NCBI RefSeq assembly: GCF_019195455.1
Contig: NZ_JAIMBW010000001.1
Location: 2,666,001-2,730,000 of the forward strand
DNA from: Gymnodinialimonas phycosphaerae
GTDB taxonomy: Bacteria > Pseudomonadota > Alphaproteobacteria > Rhodobacterales > Rhodobacteraceae
Direction: 5' to 3'
DNA: 64,000 nucleotides
In this document: positions 15,980-25,168 of the stretch, piece by piece
Layout of the letters: every line of letters starts with the position of its first letter
Numbering within the stretch: the stretch's first letter is position 1
Notes under the pieces: model-generated
What the model saw: the letters and a program-made list of their open reading frames with translations, nothing else
Databases searched by the model: none
Told to the model about the DNA's origin: nothing
Translations under genes and position numbers: made by a program

Positions 15980-17323
15980 ATGGATCAGTATTCTCAACTG
16001 CGGCGTTTCGGACTCCTCGACGCAAATCTGCCGCGGTACACTTCCTATCCGCCTGTCCCGCGGTTCACGGATGGCGTGAAATCCCGTGATGTTAGCGCTT
16101 GGGTTTCACAGATCCCGGCGAACACGGGCGTCTCGATTTACCTGCATATCCCTTTCTGCCAACGGTTATGCTGGTTTTGCTCGGCTCGGACCCAAGGTGC
16201 GCCGGGGGGCGCGCCTGTAGCCGCCTATGTCGATGCATTGCTTCAAGAAATTGATGCATTACGTGCGATTTTGCCGCAGGGTGTCCATGCCAAGCGTGTC
16301 AACTGGGGTGGCGGAACGCCGACGATTCTGTCCCCGGCGGACATCAATCGCCTGTCTACCGCACTGTTCGAGGCGCTTCCGCTGAGCGATACCTCTGACT
16401 TAAAGGTCGAGATCGACCCAACCGAGCTGGATGACGCGCGCCTCGATGCGTTGGCCGCGATGGGCCTGACCCATGCCTCTATCGGCGTGCAGGATTTTGA
16501 TCCCGAAACTCAGAAGCTCATCGGGCGCGAACAGAGTTTCGAGGCCACGAAAGCGGCGGTCGAGGGGTTGCGCGCGCGCGGCCTGCGGACGCTCACCATG
16601 GGCCTTCTGTACGGTCTGCCCCGACAGACCCGCGCACGCCTGACACTGACGACCCAAATGATGCTGTCACTGACGCCAGACCGGGTGGCGGTGCAACCCT
16701 ATGCCCACGTGCCGACGATTGCGCGACGACAGTCTTTGATCCCCACCGAAGATCTGCCGCCGCCCGAGACGCAGTTGCAACTGTTCGATACAGCTAGCCA
16801 GATCCTGACTTGGGACGGGTATGAGCCGATCGGCATTGACCATTTCGCGCTGCCCTCGGATCGCTTGGCGCAAGCCGCGAAAGTGAGACGCCTAAGCCGG
16901 TCGTTCGAGGGCTATACAGACGACACGGACGGCGTGCTGATCGGGCTTGGGGCCTCCGCGATTTCGCGGTTTCCCCAAGGCTACGCCCAAAACGCTCCCA
17001 GCACGACCGCCTACCTCAAGGCCGTCGCCGCCGGAGGTCTGCCAATTACGCGAGGACATCAGACGCAGGGCGAGGACGCCTTGCGCGGAAGGATGATCGA
17101 GATGGTTCTGTGCGATTTCCGGATCGACACAGCGCAGTTGTTGACCGAGGGGCTTGGCCCGCAACGTTTGATCACCGAATTGCTGGCGCAGTTGGTGCGC
17201 ACCTTCACAGGCCAGGTCATCCCCACGCCAGACGGAATCGTCATCCCTCGTCACGCCAAGCCGCTGGCCCGCGTGATCGCACGGGATCTGGACGCTTATA
17301 CCAAGCCCACCAAGGAAGGCTGA
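15980..17323 (+). CDS. hemN: Oxygen-independent coproporphyrinogen III oxidase (radical SAM), HemN type
   Basis: A 447-residue protein. The HemN opening PRYTSYPPVPRF and the radical SAM motif HIPFCQRLCWFC (Cys 60, 64, 67) bind a [4Fe-4S] cluster and S-adenosylmethionine. Substrate is coproporphyrinogen III and product protoporphyrinogen IX, made without O2. GGGTPT (SAM contact) and a C-terminal HemN domain are present, and the length fits HemN rather than the shorter HemW. Oddly the fourth cysteine normally found two residues after the third is Ala69 (codon 16184-16186). ATG 15980 opens the family N-terminus; the frame is open further upstream but overlaps fnrL. An FNR box lies 35 bases upstream. 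Confidence 0.92.
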   Translation: MDQYSQLRRFGLLDANLPRYTSYPPVPRFTDGVKSRDVSAWVSQIPANTGVSIYLHIPFCQRLCWFCSARTQGAPGGAPVAAYVDALLQEIDALRAILPQGVHAKRVNWGGGTPTILSPADINRLSTALFEALPLSDTSDLKVEIDPTELDDARLDALAAMGLTHASIGVQDFDPETQKLIGREQSFEATKAAVEGLRARGLRTLTMGLLYGLPRQTRARLTLTTQMMLSLTPDRVAVQPYAHVPTIARRQSLIPTEDLPPPETQLQLFDTASQILTWDGYEPIGIDHFALPSDRLAQAAKVRRLSRSFEGYTDDTDGVLIGLGASAISRFPQGYAQNAPSTTAYLKAVAAGGLPITRGHQTQGEDALRGRMIEMVLCDFRIDTAQLLTEGLGPQRLITELLAQLVRTFTGQVIPTPDGIVIPRHAKPLARVIARDLDAYTKPTKEG

Positions 17324-17355
17324 CGATCAAGCTGGGGCGGAAGCGCGCGCCCCAT

Positions 17356-18954
17356 TCAGGCGACGCTGACATCCCCGAAAGCGGCTTTCATCAACTCGCG
17401 GGTATAGGCTGTGCGCGGGCTGGCGAAGATGTCCTTGGAAAGGCCGGCTTCCACCACATCGCCCTGCTTCATCACGATCACCTGATGGCTGAGTGCGCGC
17501 ACGACGCGCAGGTCGTGGGAAATGAACAGGTACGCCAGCTTGTGGTCCTTTTGCAGCCGCCGCAGCAGGTCCACGATCTGAACCTGAACCGTCATGTCGA
17601 GTGCTGACGTCGGCTCGTCGAGCACCACCAGTTTCGGGCGCAGGATCATCGCGCGGGCGATGGCAATGCGCTGGCGTTGCCCGCCCGAGAACTCGTGCGG
17701 GTAACGGTGCATCATCGCGGGATCGAGCCCTACTTCTTCAAGGATTTCGCCGACCCGCCGACGGCGCCCCGTCTTGTTGACGTTTTGCACCGTAAGACCC
17801 TCGGCCACGATCTGTTCGATCGTCATGCGGGGGCTGAGAGAGCCGAAAGGGTCCTGGAACACGATTTGGATGTCACGGCGCAGGGCCCGCAAGTCGGCCT
17901 TGCCCAGGTCCGGCACATGTTGGTTCAGGAAATCGATCGGACCCTCTGACCGGATCAGACGCATGATCGCCAACGCCAGCGTGGTCTTGCCCGAGCCGCT
18001 TTCGCCGACGATGCCCAGGGTCTCGCCTTGACGGACAGAGATCGTGGCCTCGTTCACCGCTTTTACATGGCCCACCGTGCGGCGCAGAAGGCCGCGGGTG
18101 ATCGGAAACCAGATGCGCAACTTATGGGTCGTCAGGATCTCTTGCGCATCCTCCGGCACCGGTTCGGGCGTGCCTGACGGCTCTGCCCCCAGAAGTTTGC
18201 GGGTGTAGGGATGAGTGGGGTTGTCGAAAATCTCTTTCGTGGGCCCCTGTTCCACGATCTCACCGCCTTGCATGACGCAGACACGGTCCGCGATGCGGCG
18301 CACGATGCCAAGGTCGTGGGTGATGAACAGAAGGCTCATGCCTTCGCGGCGCTTCAAGTCGGCCAAAAGCTCCAGGATCTGCGCCTGAATGGTGACGTCA
18401 AGCGCCGTCGTCGGCTCATCCGCGATCAGCAGTTCCGGCCCATTGGCCAGCGCCATGGCGATCATCACGCGCTGACGTTGCCCGCCGGACAGCTGGTGAG
18501 GATAGGCCCCAAGACGGCTTTCAGGGTCGCGAATGCCCACCTTGTGGAGCAATTGAACGATCCGCTCACGTGCCGCCTGCCCGCTGAGGCCCTGATGCAA
18601 CGAGAGACTTTCGGCGATCTGGCGTTCCAGCGTGTGGAGCGGGTTGAGCGAGGTCATGGGCTCCTGAAAAATGAAGCTGATGTCGTTGCCGCGTACGCGG
18701 CGCAACTCGGCCTCCGACGCGCCGATCATTTGGGCGCCGTTGTAAGTGATCGACCCGCTGGTCGTGGCCGAGGGCGGCAGCAGGTCCACCGACGACAGCG
18801 CCGTAACGGATTTGCCCGAGCCGCTTTCGCCCACCAGTGCCACCGTCTCGCCCTTGTCCACGTGGAAGGACACACCGCGCACGGCGTGGACGGTGCGCCC
18901 GTCCTGGGCGAAATCGACGGAGAGGTTTTGGACGTCCAGAACGCGCTTTGTCAT
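17356..18954 (-). CDS. yejF: Peptide ABC transporter, fused dual ATP-binding protein (YejF type)
   Basis: A 532-residue protein with two complete ABC ATPase domains. Domain 1 has GESGSGKSVTAL, LSGGQRQRVMIA and LLIADEPTTALD; domain 2 has GESGSGKTTLAL, FSGGQRQRIAIA and LVVLDEPTSALD. Each is followed by an oligopeptide-type C-terminal tail. It powers import through YejB/YejE. ATG 18954 overlaps the yejE stop as ATGA; the reading frame extends upstream but without ABC homology. It is the last gene of the yejABEF operon. Related systems take up peptides and microcin C; the actual substrate is not evident. Confidence 0.94.
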   Translation of the reverse strand: MTKRVLDVQNLSVDFAQDGRTVHAVRGVSFHVDKGETVALVGESGSGKSVTALSSVDLLPPSATTSGSITYNGAQMIGASEAELRRVRGNDISFIFQEPMTSLNPLHTLERQIAESLSLHQGLSGQAARERIVQLLHKVGIRDPESRLGAYPHQLSGGQRQRVMIAMALANGPELLIADEPTTALDVTIQAQILELLADLKRREGMSLLFITHDLGIVRRIADRVCVMQGGEIVEQGPTKEIFDNPTHPYTRKLLGAEPSGTPEPVPEDAQEILTTHKLRIWFPITRGLLRRTVGHVKAVNEATISVRQGETLGIVGESGSGKTTLALAIMRLIRSEGPIDFLNQHVPDLGKADLRALRRDIQIVFQDPFGSLSPRMTIEQIVAEGLTVQNVNKTGRRRRVGEILEEVGLDPAMMHRYPHEFSGGQRQRIAIARAMILRPKLVVLDEPTSALDMTVQVQIVDLLRRLQKDHKLAYLFISHDLRVVRALSHQVIVMKQGDVVEAGLSKDIFASPRTAYTRELMKAAFGDVSVA

Positions 18955-20270
18955 GAAAAGGTCTTTCTGGGGTCGAACGCATCGCGGACCCCCTCGAAGA
19001 TGAAGACCAGAAGCGAGAGCATGATGGCGAGCGTGAAGAACGCGGTGAAGCCTAGCCAGGGTGCTTGCAGGTTGTTCTTGGCTTGAAGGGTCATCTCGCC
19101 AAGCGAAGGCTCGGAAGACGGCAGGCCGAAGCCCAGGAAATCGAGTGCGGCGAGGCTTCCGATGGTGCCCGTCACGATAAAGGGCAGAAAGGTGAGCGTG
19201 GCGACCATCGCGTTGGGCAGGACGTGGCGGTACATGATCGTCATCGACCCGACGCCAAGGGCCCGGGCGGCACGGACGTATTCGAAATTGCGCGCGCGCA
19301 GGAACTCGGCGCGCACCACACCCACAAGGCCGGTCCACCCGAAGGCCACCATCAGCCAGACCAGAAGCCAGAAATTCATCGTGAAGATCGAGGCGACGAT
19401 GATGATTACGTAAAGCATTGGAACCGCCGACCAGATCTCGATCACGCGCTGGAACAGAAGATCGACCCAGCCGCCGAAGAAGCCCTGCAAGGCCCCCGCC
19501 GCAATACCGATGACCGAAGCGACCACCGTCACGATCAGCGCAAAACTGATTGAGAGCTCAAACCCGTAGATCACCCGCGCCATGACATCGCGGGACGTGT
19601 CGTCTGTGCCCAGTAGGTTGGTGCCCGCCAACGGCTCTGGCACGAGGCCAAAGTGGTAAGACCATTCGTCGCGATCGGCATTGGGGGGGAGTTGGAACAC
19701 GGGCGGAGCGTCCGGGTCCACGTCGGAGGTGTACCAGCCGTTGATGATGTTGGGCGGCGCAGGCGCGACGCCGGGGCGGTCCACGATGGACGAGAAGTCG
19801 TGGGGTACAGGCGGCCAGAGGATCGCACCCACGGATACATCGGTACCCGCGAATTGGCCCGTCGTCTCGACCTGTTCGATGACGCCGTCGGGGTCATCCC
19901 AGCAGTCTTCCAGCCCGGCCGAGATGATGAGGCATTGCACCTCGATATCGCGGTAGACGGCCTCGGTCCGGAAATCGCCGCCGAAGGTGGTCTCGGGGTA
20001 AAAGCTGAAGATCGGGAAATACCGCTCGCCCTGATAGGTGACCATCAGGGGGCGGTCGTTGGCCAGAAGGGGCGCGAACATGCTGAGACCGTAAAGCACC
20101 ACAAAGATCCACAGCGACCACAGCGCCCGACGGTTGGCCTTGAAGTTGCGCCAGCGGCGCCGGTTGAGCGGGCTGATCCATCCCCCCGGCGCGTCCAACG
20201 GCCGCTGCGGCGGGGGCGGCGTATCATCGGGGATGGCTGGCGAGACGGGCTGATCCGACGGAAGGGCCAT
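18951..20270 (-). CDS. yejE: Peptide ABC transporter permease (YejE type)
   Basis: A 439-residue permease. A Pro-rich N-terminus is followed by one membrane helix, then a roughly 140-residue periplasmic insert (residues ~70-210) typical of YejE. After that come the five-helix BPD permease core, with the EAA-type loop VRAARALGVGSMTIMYRHVLPNA. I use ATG 20270 because GGGAGGGG lies seven bases upstream and an earlier start would run into yejB. It pairs with YejB to form the channel, and its stop overlaps the yejF start. Confidence 0.93.
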   Translation of the reverse strand: MALPSDQPVSPAIPDDTPPPPQRPLDAPGGWISPLNRRRWRNFKANRRALWSLWIFVVLYGLSMFAPLLANDRPLMVTYQGERYFPIFSFYPETTFGGDFRTEAVYRDIEVQCLIISAGLEDCWDDPDGVIEQVETTGQFAGTDVSVGAILWPPVPHDFSSIVDRPGVAPAPPNIINGWYTSDVDPDAPPVFQLPPNADRDEWSYHFGLVPEPLAGTNLLGTDDTSRDVMARVIYGFELSISFALIVTVVASVIGIAAGALQGFFGGWVDLLFQRVIEIWSAVPMLYVIIIVASIFTMNFWLLVWLMVAFGWTGLVGVVRAEFLRARNFEYVRAARALGVGSMTIMYRHVLPNAMVATLTFLPFIVTGTIGSLAALDFLGFGLPSSEPSLGEMTLQAKNNLQAPWLGFTAFFTLAIMLSLLVFIFEGVRDAFDPRKTFS

Positions 20271-20274
20271 GGTG

Positions 20275-21426
20275 CTACCCCTCCCGCGTTTCGAAGTCGA
20301 TGCGCGGGTCAATCCACACATACATCAGGTCCGAAATGATGCCGACGGTCAGGCCGATCAGGCCGAAGACATAGAGTGTGCCGAACATCACCGGGTAGTC
20401 GCGGCTGACAGCCGCCTCGAACCCGAGGCGACCCAGACCATCGAGCGAGAAGATCGTCTCGATAATCAGGCTGCCGCCAAAGAAGACGCCGACAAATACG
20501 GCAGGGAAACCCGCGATCACAATCAGCATGGCGTTGCGGAAGACGTGGCCATAAAGCACGCGGCGCTCGGCCAAGCCCTTGGCCTTGGCGGTCATCACGT
20601 ATTGTTTCTTGATCTCGTCCAGGAAGGAGTTCTTCGTCAAAAGCGTCAGCGTGGCGAAGGCGGAAATTGTCGATGCCAGCACCGGCAGGGTGATGTGCCA
20701 GAAGTAATCGCCAATTTGCTGGATCAGCGTCATGTCCTCGAACCCATCCGACGTGAGCCCGCGGAGCGGGAACCACTGCAGGTACCGCCCGCCCGCAAAG
20801 ATCACGAGAAGCATGATCGCAAAGAGGAAGCCGGGGATCGCGTAGGCCACGATAATCAGCGCCGAGGTGAAGCTGTCGAAGCCAGAGCCGTCGCGCACCG
20901 CCTTGCGGATGCCAAGTGGAATGGAGACGACATAGGCGATCAGCGTCGACCAGAGGCCCAGGGTGATCGAGACGGGAAGTTTTTCCTTCACCAGTTCCAA
21001 AACACCGATGGAGCGGAAGTAGCTTTCCCCGAAATCGAAGCGCAGATAGTCGCCCATCATCAGAACAAAACGCTCCACCATAGGGATTTCTTCAGAGAAG
21101 CATTCCTCGGCCTCCAGATCGGGCTCGCCGGTATAGCCTTCTTCGCAGACGATGCGGGCGAAGTTGAATTCGACCTGAAGGCTTTCGAGAAACTGCGGCG
21201 GCAGGCCGCGCGCGCCCTGGTAGCCGCTGTCGAAGTCGCTTTCACCGACGTTCTCGGACCCGCCGCCCGAGATCCCGGCGAAGACGTCGCCCTCGCCTTC
21301 CAACTGCGCGATCACTTGGTCAATCGGGCCGCCGGGCACGAATTGGATCAGGCCAAAATTGACGATCATCACCCCAAGCAACGTCGGGATGATCAGCAAC
21401 AGGCGTCTGAGGATATAGGATCCCAT
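20275..21426 (-). CDS. yejB: Peptide ABC transporter permease (YejB type)
   Basis: A 383-residue permease. The first helix ([21 protein letters not shown]) is characteristic of DppB/YejB. A periplasmic insert of about 100 residues and a five-helix core follow, with the EAA loop [22 protein letters not shown]. It partners YejE. It starts six bases after the yejA stop and ends four bases before the yejE start, so the four genes form one operon. Confidence 0.94.
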   Translation of the reverse strand: MGSYILRRLLLIIPTLLGVMIVNFGLIQFVPGGPIDQVIAQLEGEGDVFAGISGGGSENVGESDFDSGYQGARGLPPQFLESLQVEFNFARIVCEEGYTGEPDLEAEECFSEEIPMVERFVLMMGDYLRFDFGESYFRSIGVLELVKEKLPVSITLGLWSTLIAYVVSIPLGIRKAVRDGSGFDSFTSALIIVAYAIPGFLFAIMLLVIFAGGRYLQWFPLRGLTSDGFEDMTLIQQIGDYFWHITLPVLASTISAFATLTLLTKNSFLDEIKKQYVMTAKAKGLAERRVLYGHVFRNAMLIVIAGFPAVFVGVFFGGSLIIETIFSLDGLGRLGFEAAVSRDYPVMFGTLYVFGLIGLTVGIISDLMYVWIDPRIDFETREG

Positions 21427-21432
21427 GGTGGC

Positions 21433-23349
21433 TTAGAACGCACCCTGTTCGCGCAGGGCGGCTTCGGCCTCGGGGTCGATCCACCAGAAGTCGAGGAAGC
21501 CAAGCGAATAGGGCGGAAGCTGTTCGGGGTAGCGGTACATGTCGTAGTAGGCGACCCAATGGTTCGGGTTGTACCACTGGCCAACCCGGATCACCCGGTC
21601 GCGCAGCACCCGGTCCAGCGCGGTGACGGCGACGTCCAATTCCTCTCGGGTTTCCGCATTGACGACCACTTCAATCAGCTCATCGATGGCCTCATCCGCA
21701 AGGCCCGGCTGGTTGAACAGGCTTTCATCAGCACCGAGAGAGCCGAAGTATTGGCGCAGACCCGATCCGGGTTCGTAGCCCATGGGGAAGTGACCCGTGA
21801 CCATGTCGAAATCGGCGTCCCGCTCGCGCTGCTGCAACTGCGCGTTGTCAACGCGATTGAGTGAGGCGTTAACACCAATGGCGCGCAGGTTCTCGACATA
21901 GGGGTTGATAATGCGGTCGAACAGCGGCGAGGAGTTCAGGAATTCCACGTCCAATGTGTTGCCCGCCGCATCGCGCAGCATGCCGTCATCGCCGGGGGTC
22001 CAGCCTGCCTCTTCCAACAGGGCCGTGGCGCGGCGCGATTGGCGGCGGTCCAGCGTTCGGTCGGGGTTCGAAGCAGGAACCGCGAAGGCTTCTTGCGTGA
22101 AGACGGTTTCAGGTAGCCGGTCGCGCAGGGGTTCCAGTAGGGCCAGTTCCGCCTCCGATGGCATGCCTTCGGCCTCCATCCAGGTGTTTTCCCAGAAGCT
22201 GTCGATCTGGGAATAGAGGCCGTAGAACAGCGTCTGATTCGTCCATTCAAAGTTGAACATATGCGCGATGGCGCTGCGCACACGGACGTCCTGGAACTGC
22301 GGACGGCGCAAGTTGATCATGAACGACTGGCCCGGCGCGATGGACCCATCGGGCAGTTCCTCGCGGATCACGGTTCCGTTGAGCAGGGCCGGAAAATCGT
22401 AGTTGTTGGCCCATGCCTGAGACGAGCTTTCCTGACGGAACGTGTAATTGCCGGCTGTGAAGCCTTCGAACGCGGCGAGGCTGTCGCCGTAAAACTCGAT
22501 GCGGATGCTGTCGTAGTTGTTGCGGCCCTGGTTGATCCAGATGTCATCGCCCCAATAGTCCGGGTCGCGGGTGTAGACGACGCGCTGGCCGGGTTCGACG
22601 TCGCCCAATACGTAGGCACCGGACCCGATCAGCGGCTCCAGACGGCTGTCCTCAAAGGGAATACCGGCGGCGATGTGGCTGGCCTCCGAGAAAATCGGCA
22701 GGCCACCCGCGGCCTCAATACGGCCGCGTAGGGGCGCCTCGGGGTTGAAGTCAAACCGGACAGAGCGGTCGTCCACGATTTCCGCGCCCGCAATGGTCAA
22801 CGGGATTGAGGCGCGGAACGATGGCAGGCCCTCGGTCCGCATGATCTCGTAAGAAAACAGAACGTCTTCCGCCGTCATCAGCGTGCCGTCCGAAAAGGTC
22901 ACGCCGTCACGAAGGGTGAAGATCACGTAGGAGCGGTCTTCAGGATAAGAGAAGCTTTCGCACAGCAAGCAGTAGGCAGAGCCGATTTCATCGGCGGTGG
23001 CCTCCAGCATCGACTCGAAGAACACGCTCGACAAGATCGCGGGGCGGCCCACGCGGGTGTAGGGATGCATGCTGTCGAAAGAGCCGGACGACCAGGCGAA
23101 AGACATTTCGCCGCCGCGCGGCGCGTCGGGGTTCACGTAGTTCAGATGCGGGGCGTCGGGGCCATAGGCGAGTTCCCCAAAGGTGGAGATGCCATGGGTG
23201 GTGATCAATTCGTCCTGCGCCTTCGCGCCAAGGGCGGTGAGCCCAAGGATCAAGGCGGCACCTGCCAACGGAAGGGCGGCGCCAGCCCATGGGCTGCGCG
23301 TATCAACCTGCGCTTTCACGGCGACTTTCGGGGCGTCATGGTTCTGCAT
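21433..23349 (-). CDS. yejA: Peptide ABC transporter substrate-binding protein (YejA type)
   Basis: A periplasmic solute-binding protein of 638 residues, family 5. An unusually long charged N-terminus (about 25 residues) precedes a hydrophobic export segment (LAGAALILGLTALGAKAQ). The family 5 stretch LRDGVTFSDGTLMTAEDVLFSYEIM is split here only by description; the whole domain runs to the C-terminus. I use ATG 23349 with GGGAGG five bases upstream; a GTG six bases earlier is possible. It is the first gene of yejABEF. No recognisable promoter was found in the 224-base gap before it. Confidence 0.93.
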   Translation of the reverse strand: MQNHDAPKVAVKAQVDTRSPWAGAALPLAGAALILGLTALGAKAQDELITTHGISTFGELAYGPDAPHLNYVNPDAPRGGEMSFAWSSGSFDSMHPYTRVGRPAILSSVFFESMLEATADEIGSAYCLLCESFSYPEDRSYVIFTLRDGVTFSDGTLMTAEDVLFSYEIMRTEGLPSFRASIPLTIAGAEIVDDRSVRFDFNPEAPLRGRIEAAGGLPIFSEASHIAAGIPFEDSRLEPLIGSGAYVLGDVEPGQRVVYTRDPDYWGDDIWINQGRNNYDSIRIEFYGDSLAAFEGFTAGNYTFRQESSSQAWANNYDFPALLNGTVIREELPDGSIAPGQSFMINLRRPQFQDVRVRSAIAHMFNFEWTNQTLFYGLYSQIDSFWENTWMEAEGMPSEAELALLEPLRDRLPETVFTQEAFAVPASNPDRTLDRRQSRRATALLEEAGWTPGDDGMLRDAAGNTLDVEFLNSSPLFDRIINPYVENLRAIGVNASLNRVDNAQLQQRERDADFDMVTGHFPMGYEPGSGLRQYFGSLGADESLFNQPGLADEAIDELIEVVVNAETREELDVAVTALDRVLRDRVIRVGQWYNPNHWVAYYDMYRYPEQLPPYSLGFLDFWWIDPEAEAALREQGAF

Positions 23350-23514
23350 CTGCACCTCCCACTGGGCGTCTTGTTCATTGGACGGCTACTGCACGTCTCA
23401 TTCCCAATACTATGGGTCGTGTGAGGTTAGTGACCAGCCCCCCCAAGGTTCAAGTTGAGATTTCGTGATCAAGCGGTGAAGTCCCGATTTTCCGGGCCCG
23501 CCCACCGGTCGAAT

Positions 23515-23544
23515 AAAAACGCCACCCCAGGGGGCGGCGTTTTC
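23515..23544 (-). terminator. Terminator after the membrane cytochrome c gene
   Basis: The stem AAAACGCC-CCCC / GGGG-GGCGTTTT with a short loop is followed on the minus strand by TTTTTATTC. It is placed 30 bases after the cytochrome stop and separates it from yejA. Confidence 0.85.
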
Positions 23545-23573
23545 TACACATTCAACGGCCATGCGACGCGCGC

Positions 23574-24086
23574 TTACTGCGTCGCGAGGTATGCGATCAG
23601 GTTGGCGCGATCCTCAATGTCGTCCATGCCGCCATAGCTCATGGACGTGCCGGGCGCGTATCCACGCGGGTTTGCGATAAAGCTCGAGATATTCTCGGGC
23701 GTCCAGTCGCCTTCCAGCGCCAACAGACCGTCGGAATAATCGAACCCCTCGGCCGTGTGCTTGGGGCGCCCCACGATGCCGGCAAGGTATGGACCCACAC
23801 CGTTCTGGCCGACATTCAGCGCGTGGCAGGCGGAACACTGACGCCACAAACGCTCTCCGGCGCCGGCATCGGCCACGGCGTAGACCTCCTCAAACGGGAT
23901 CTCGGGCTCGGGCTCTGCTGCGGGGGCATCGGCATCAGGTAGTGCCACGCGGTAACCGCTGACGTGATCTTCACCATGGGTGTCCACGTTATAGAGTCCT
24001 TCCGCGGCCCAACCGCCCAGAAGAAGTACCAGAAAGGCGGCGCACAGGGACGCACCTGCTTTTGTAATCGTCATCGTGTCGAACAT
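23574..24086 (-). CDS. Membrane-anchored class I cytochrome c (cytochrome cy / CycM-like)
   Basis: A 170-residue protein with an uncleaved N-terminal membrane helix (residues 8-28, TKAGASLCAAFLVLLLGGWA). A Pro/Glu-rich flexible linker (PDADAPAAEPEPEIP) follows, then a single haem domain with CSACH at about 84 and a methionine ligand in PGTSMSYGGM near 150. This is the plan of Rhodobacter cytochrome cy, a tethered electron carrier from the bc1 complex to terminal oxidases, including cbb3. ATG 24086 has GGAG five bases upstream. It stands alone, with its own terminator. Confidence 0.9.
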   Translation of the reverse strand: MFDTMTITKAGASLCAAFLVLLLGGWAAEGLYNVDTHGEDHVSGYRVALPDADAPAAEPEPEIPFEEVYAVADAGAGERLWRQCSACHALNVGQNGVGPYLAGIVGRPKHTAEGFDYSDGLLALEGDWTPENISSFIANPRGYAPGTSMSYGGMDDIEDRANLIAYLATQ

Positions 24087-24194
24087 GTCGGCTCCACGGG
24101 AATGTCGTTAGTTGCGGGTATCTATTGTGTTCCGTCTGCCTATGGCAAGGTGTAGGGAGCGCGACGAAACGACCTTTTTGCTTTGGATTTGCCT

Positions 24195-25025
24195 ATGACC
24201 GCCCGTATCGCCTTTCAGGGAGAGCCCGGCGCCTATTCCCATCAGGCCTGCTTTGACGCCCGTCCCGGCCTGGAGGCCCTGCCCTGCGCCAGCTTCGAGG
24301 ATGTGATTGAAGCGGTGCGATCGGGTGCCGCGCAACAGGCGATGGTGCCGGTCGAGAACTCCACCTATGGGCGCGTCGCGGACATCCACCGCCTGCTGCC
24401 CGAATCGGGACTGCACATCGTGGATGAGGCGTTTGTGCGGGTGCATATCAATCTTCTAGGCGTCCCTGGTGCCACGTTGCAGGACGTGAAAGAGGCACAC
24501 AGCCACCTTGTTTTACTACCTCAATGCAGCAAATTCCTGGCCGAGAACGGCATCAAGGGAAAGGTCAGCAGCGACAACGCACGCGCCGCGCGCGATGTGG
24601 CCGGGTGGGGTGATCTGTCGAAGGCCGCGCTGGCGTCCGAGTTGGCCGGAGAGATCTACGGCCTTAACGTGCTGGCCCGCCACATCGAGGATCACGACCG
24701 CAACACCACGCGCTTCCTGGTGATGGCCCCCGAGGCCGACATGACCCGGCGCGCGGATCGGATGATGACGACTTTCGTGTTCCGCGTGCGCAACATTCCC
24801 GCCGCCCTCTACAAGGCGATGGGCGGCTTCGCGACCAACGGCGTGAACATGACCAAGCTCGAATCATACATGGTGGATGGGTCTTTCACGGCCACACAGT
24901 TCTATTCGGACATCGAAGGGCATCCTGATGATGCCAACGTGAAGCTGGCGATGGAAGAGTTGGGGTATTTCACCGACCACCTGAAGATACTCGGGACGTA
25001 CCCGACGGCGACCGCGCGGGATTAA
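24195..25025 (+). CDS. pheA: Prephenate dehydratase
   Basis: A 276-residue monofunctional enzyme converting prephenate to phenylpyruvate in phenylalanine synthesis. The catalytic domain opens with IAFQGEPGAYSHQA and holds PVENSTYGRV and NTTRFLVM (the essential Thr-Arg-Phe). A C-terminal ACT domain (from about residue 195, with LESYMVDGSF) is the phenylalanine sensor. There is no chorismate mutase domain. ATG 24195 is chosen over an in-frame TTG at 24183 because homologues begin at MTxRIAFQG. A ribosome-binding site is not obvious. Confidence 0.96.
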   Translation: MTARIAFQGEPGAYSHQACFDARPGLEALPCASFEDVIEAVRSGAAQQAMVPVENSTYGRVADIHRLLPESGLHIVDEAFVRVHINLLGVPGATLQDVKEAHSHLVLLPQCSKFLAENGIKGKVSSDNARAARDVAGWGDLSKAALASELAGEIYGLNVLARHIEDHDRNTTRFLVMAPEADMTRRADRMMTTFVFRVRNIPAALYKAMGGFATNGVNMTKLESYMVDGSFTATQFYSDIEGHPDDANVKLAMEELGYFTDHLKILGTYPTATARD

Positions 25026-25168
25026 CCCGAAGGGTTCGCCCTCATGGAACCAACGGGTCCGACCGGGGAGCAGGACAAGCTCGGCGTGATGACCTGTCTT
25101 GGCAAAGCTTTTGAACAAACAGGCGCGGGTCAGACAACTCAAAGGTTGCACACCTATCGTCAGGAGGG

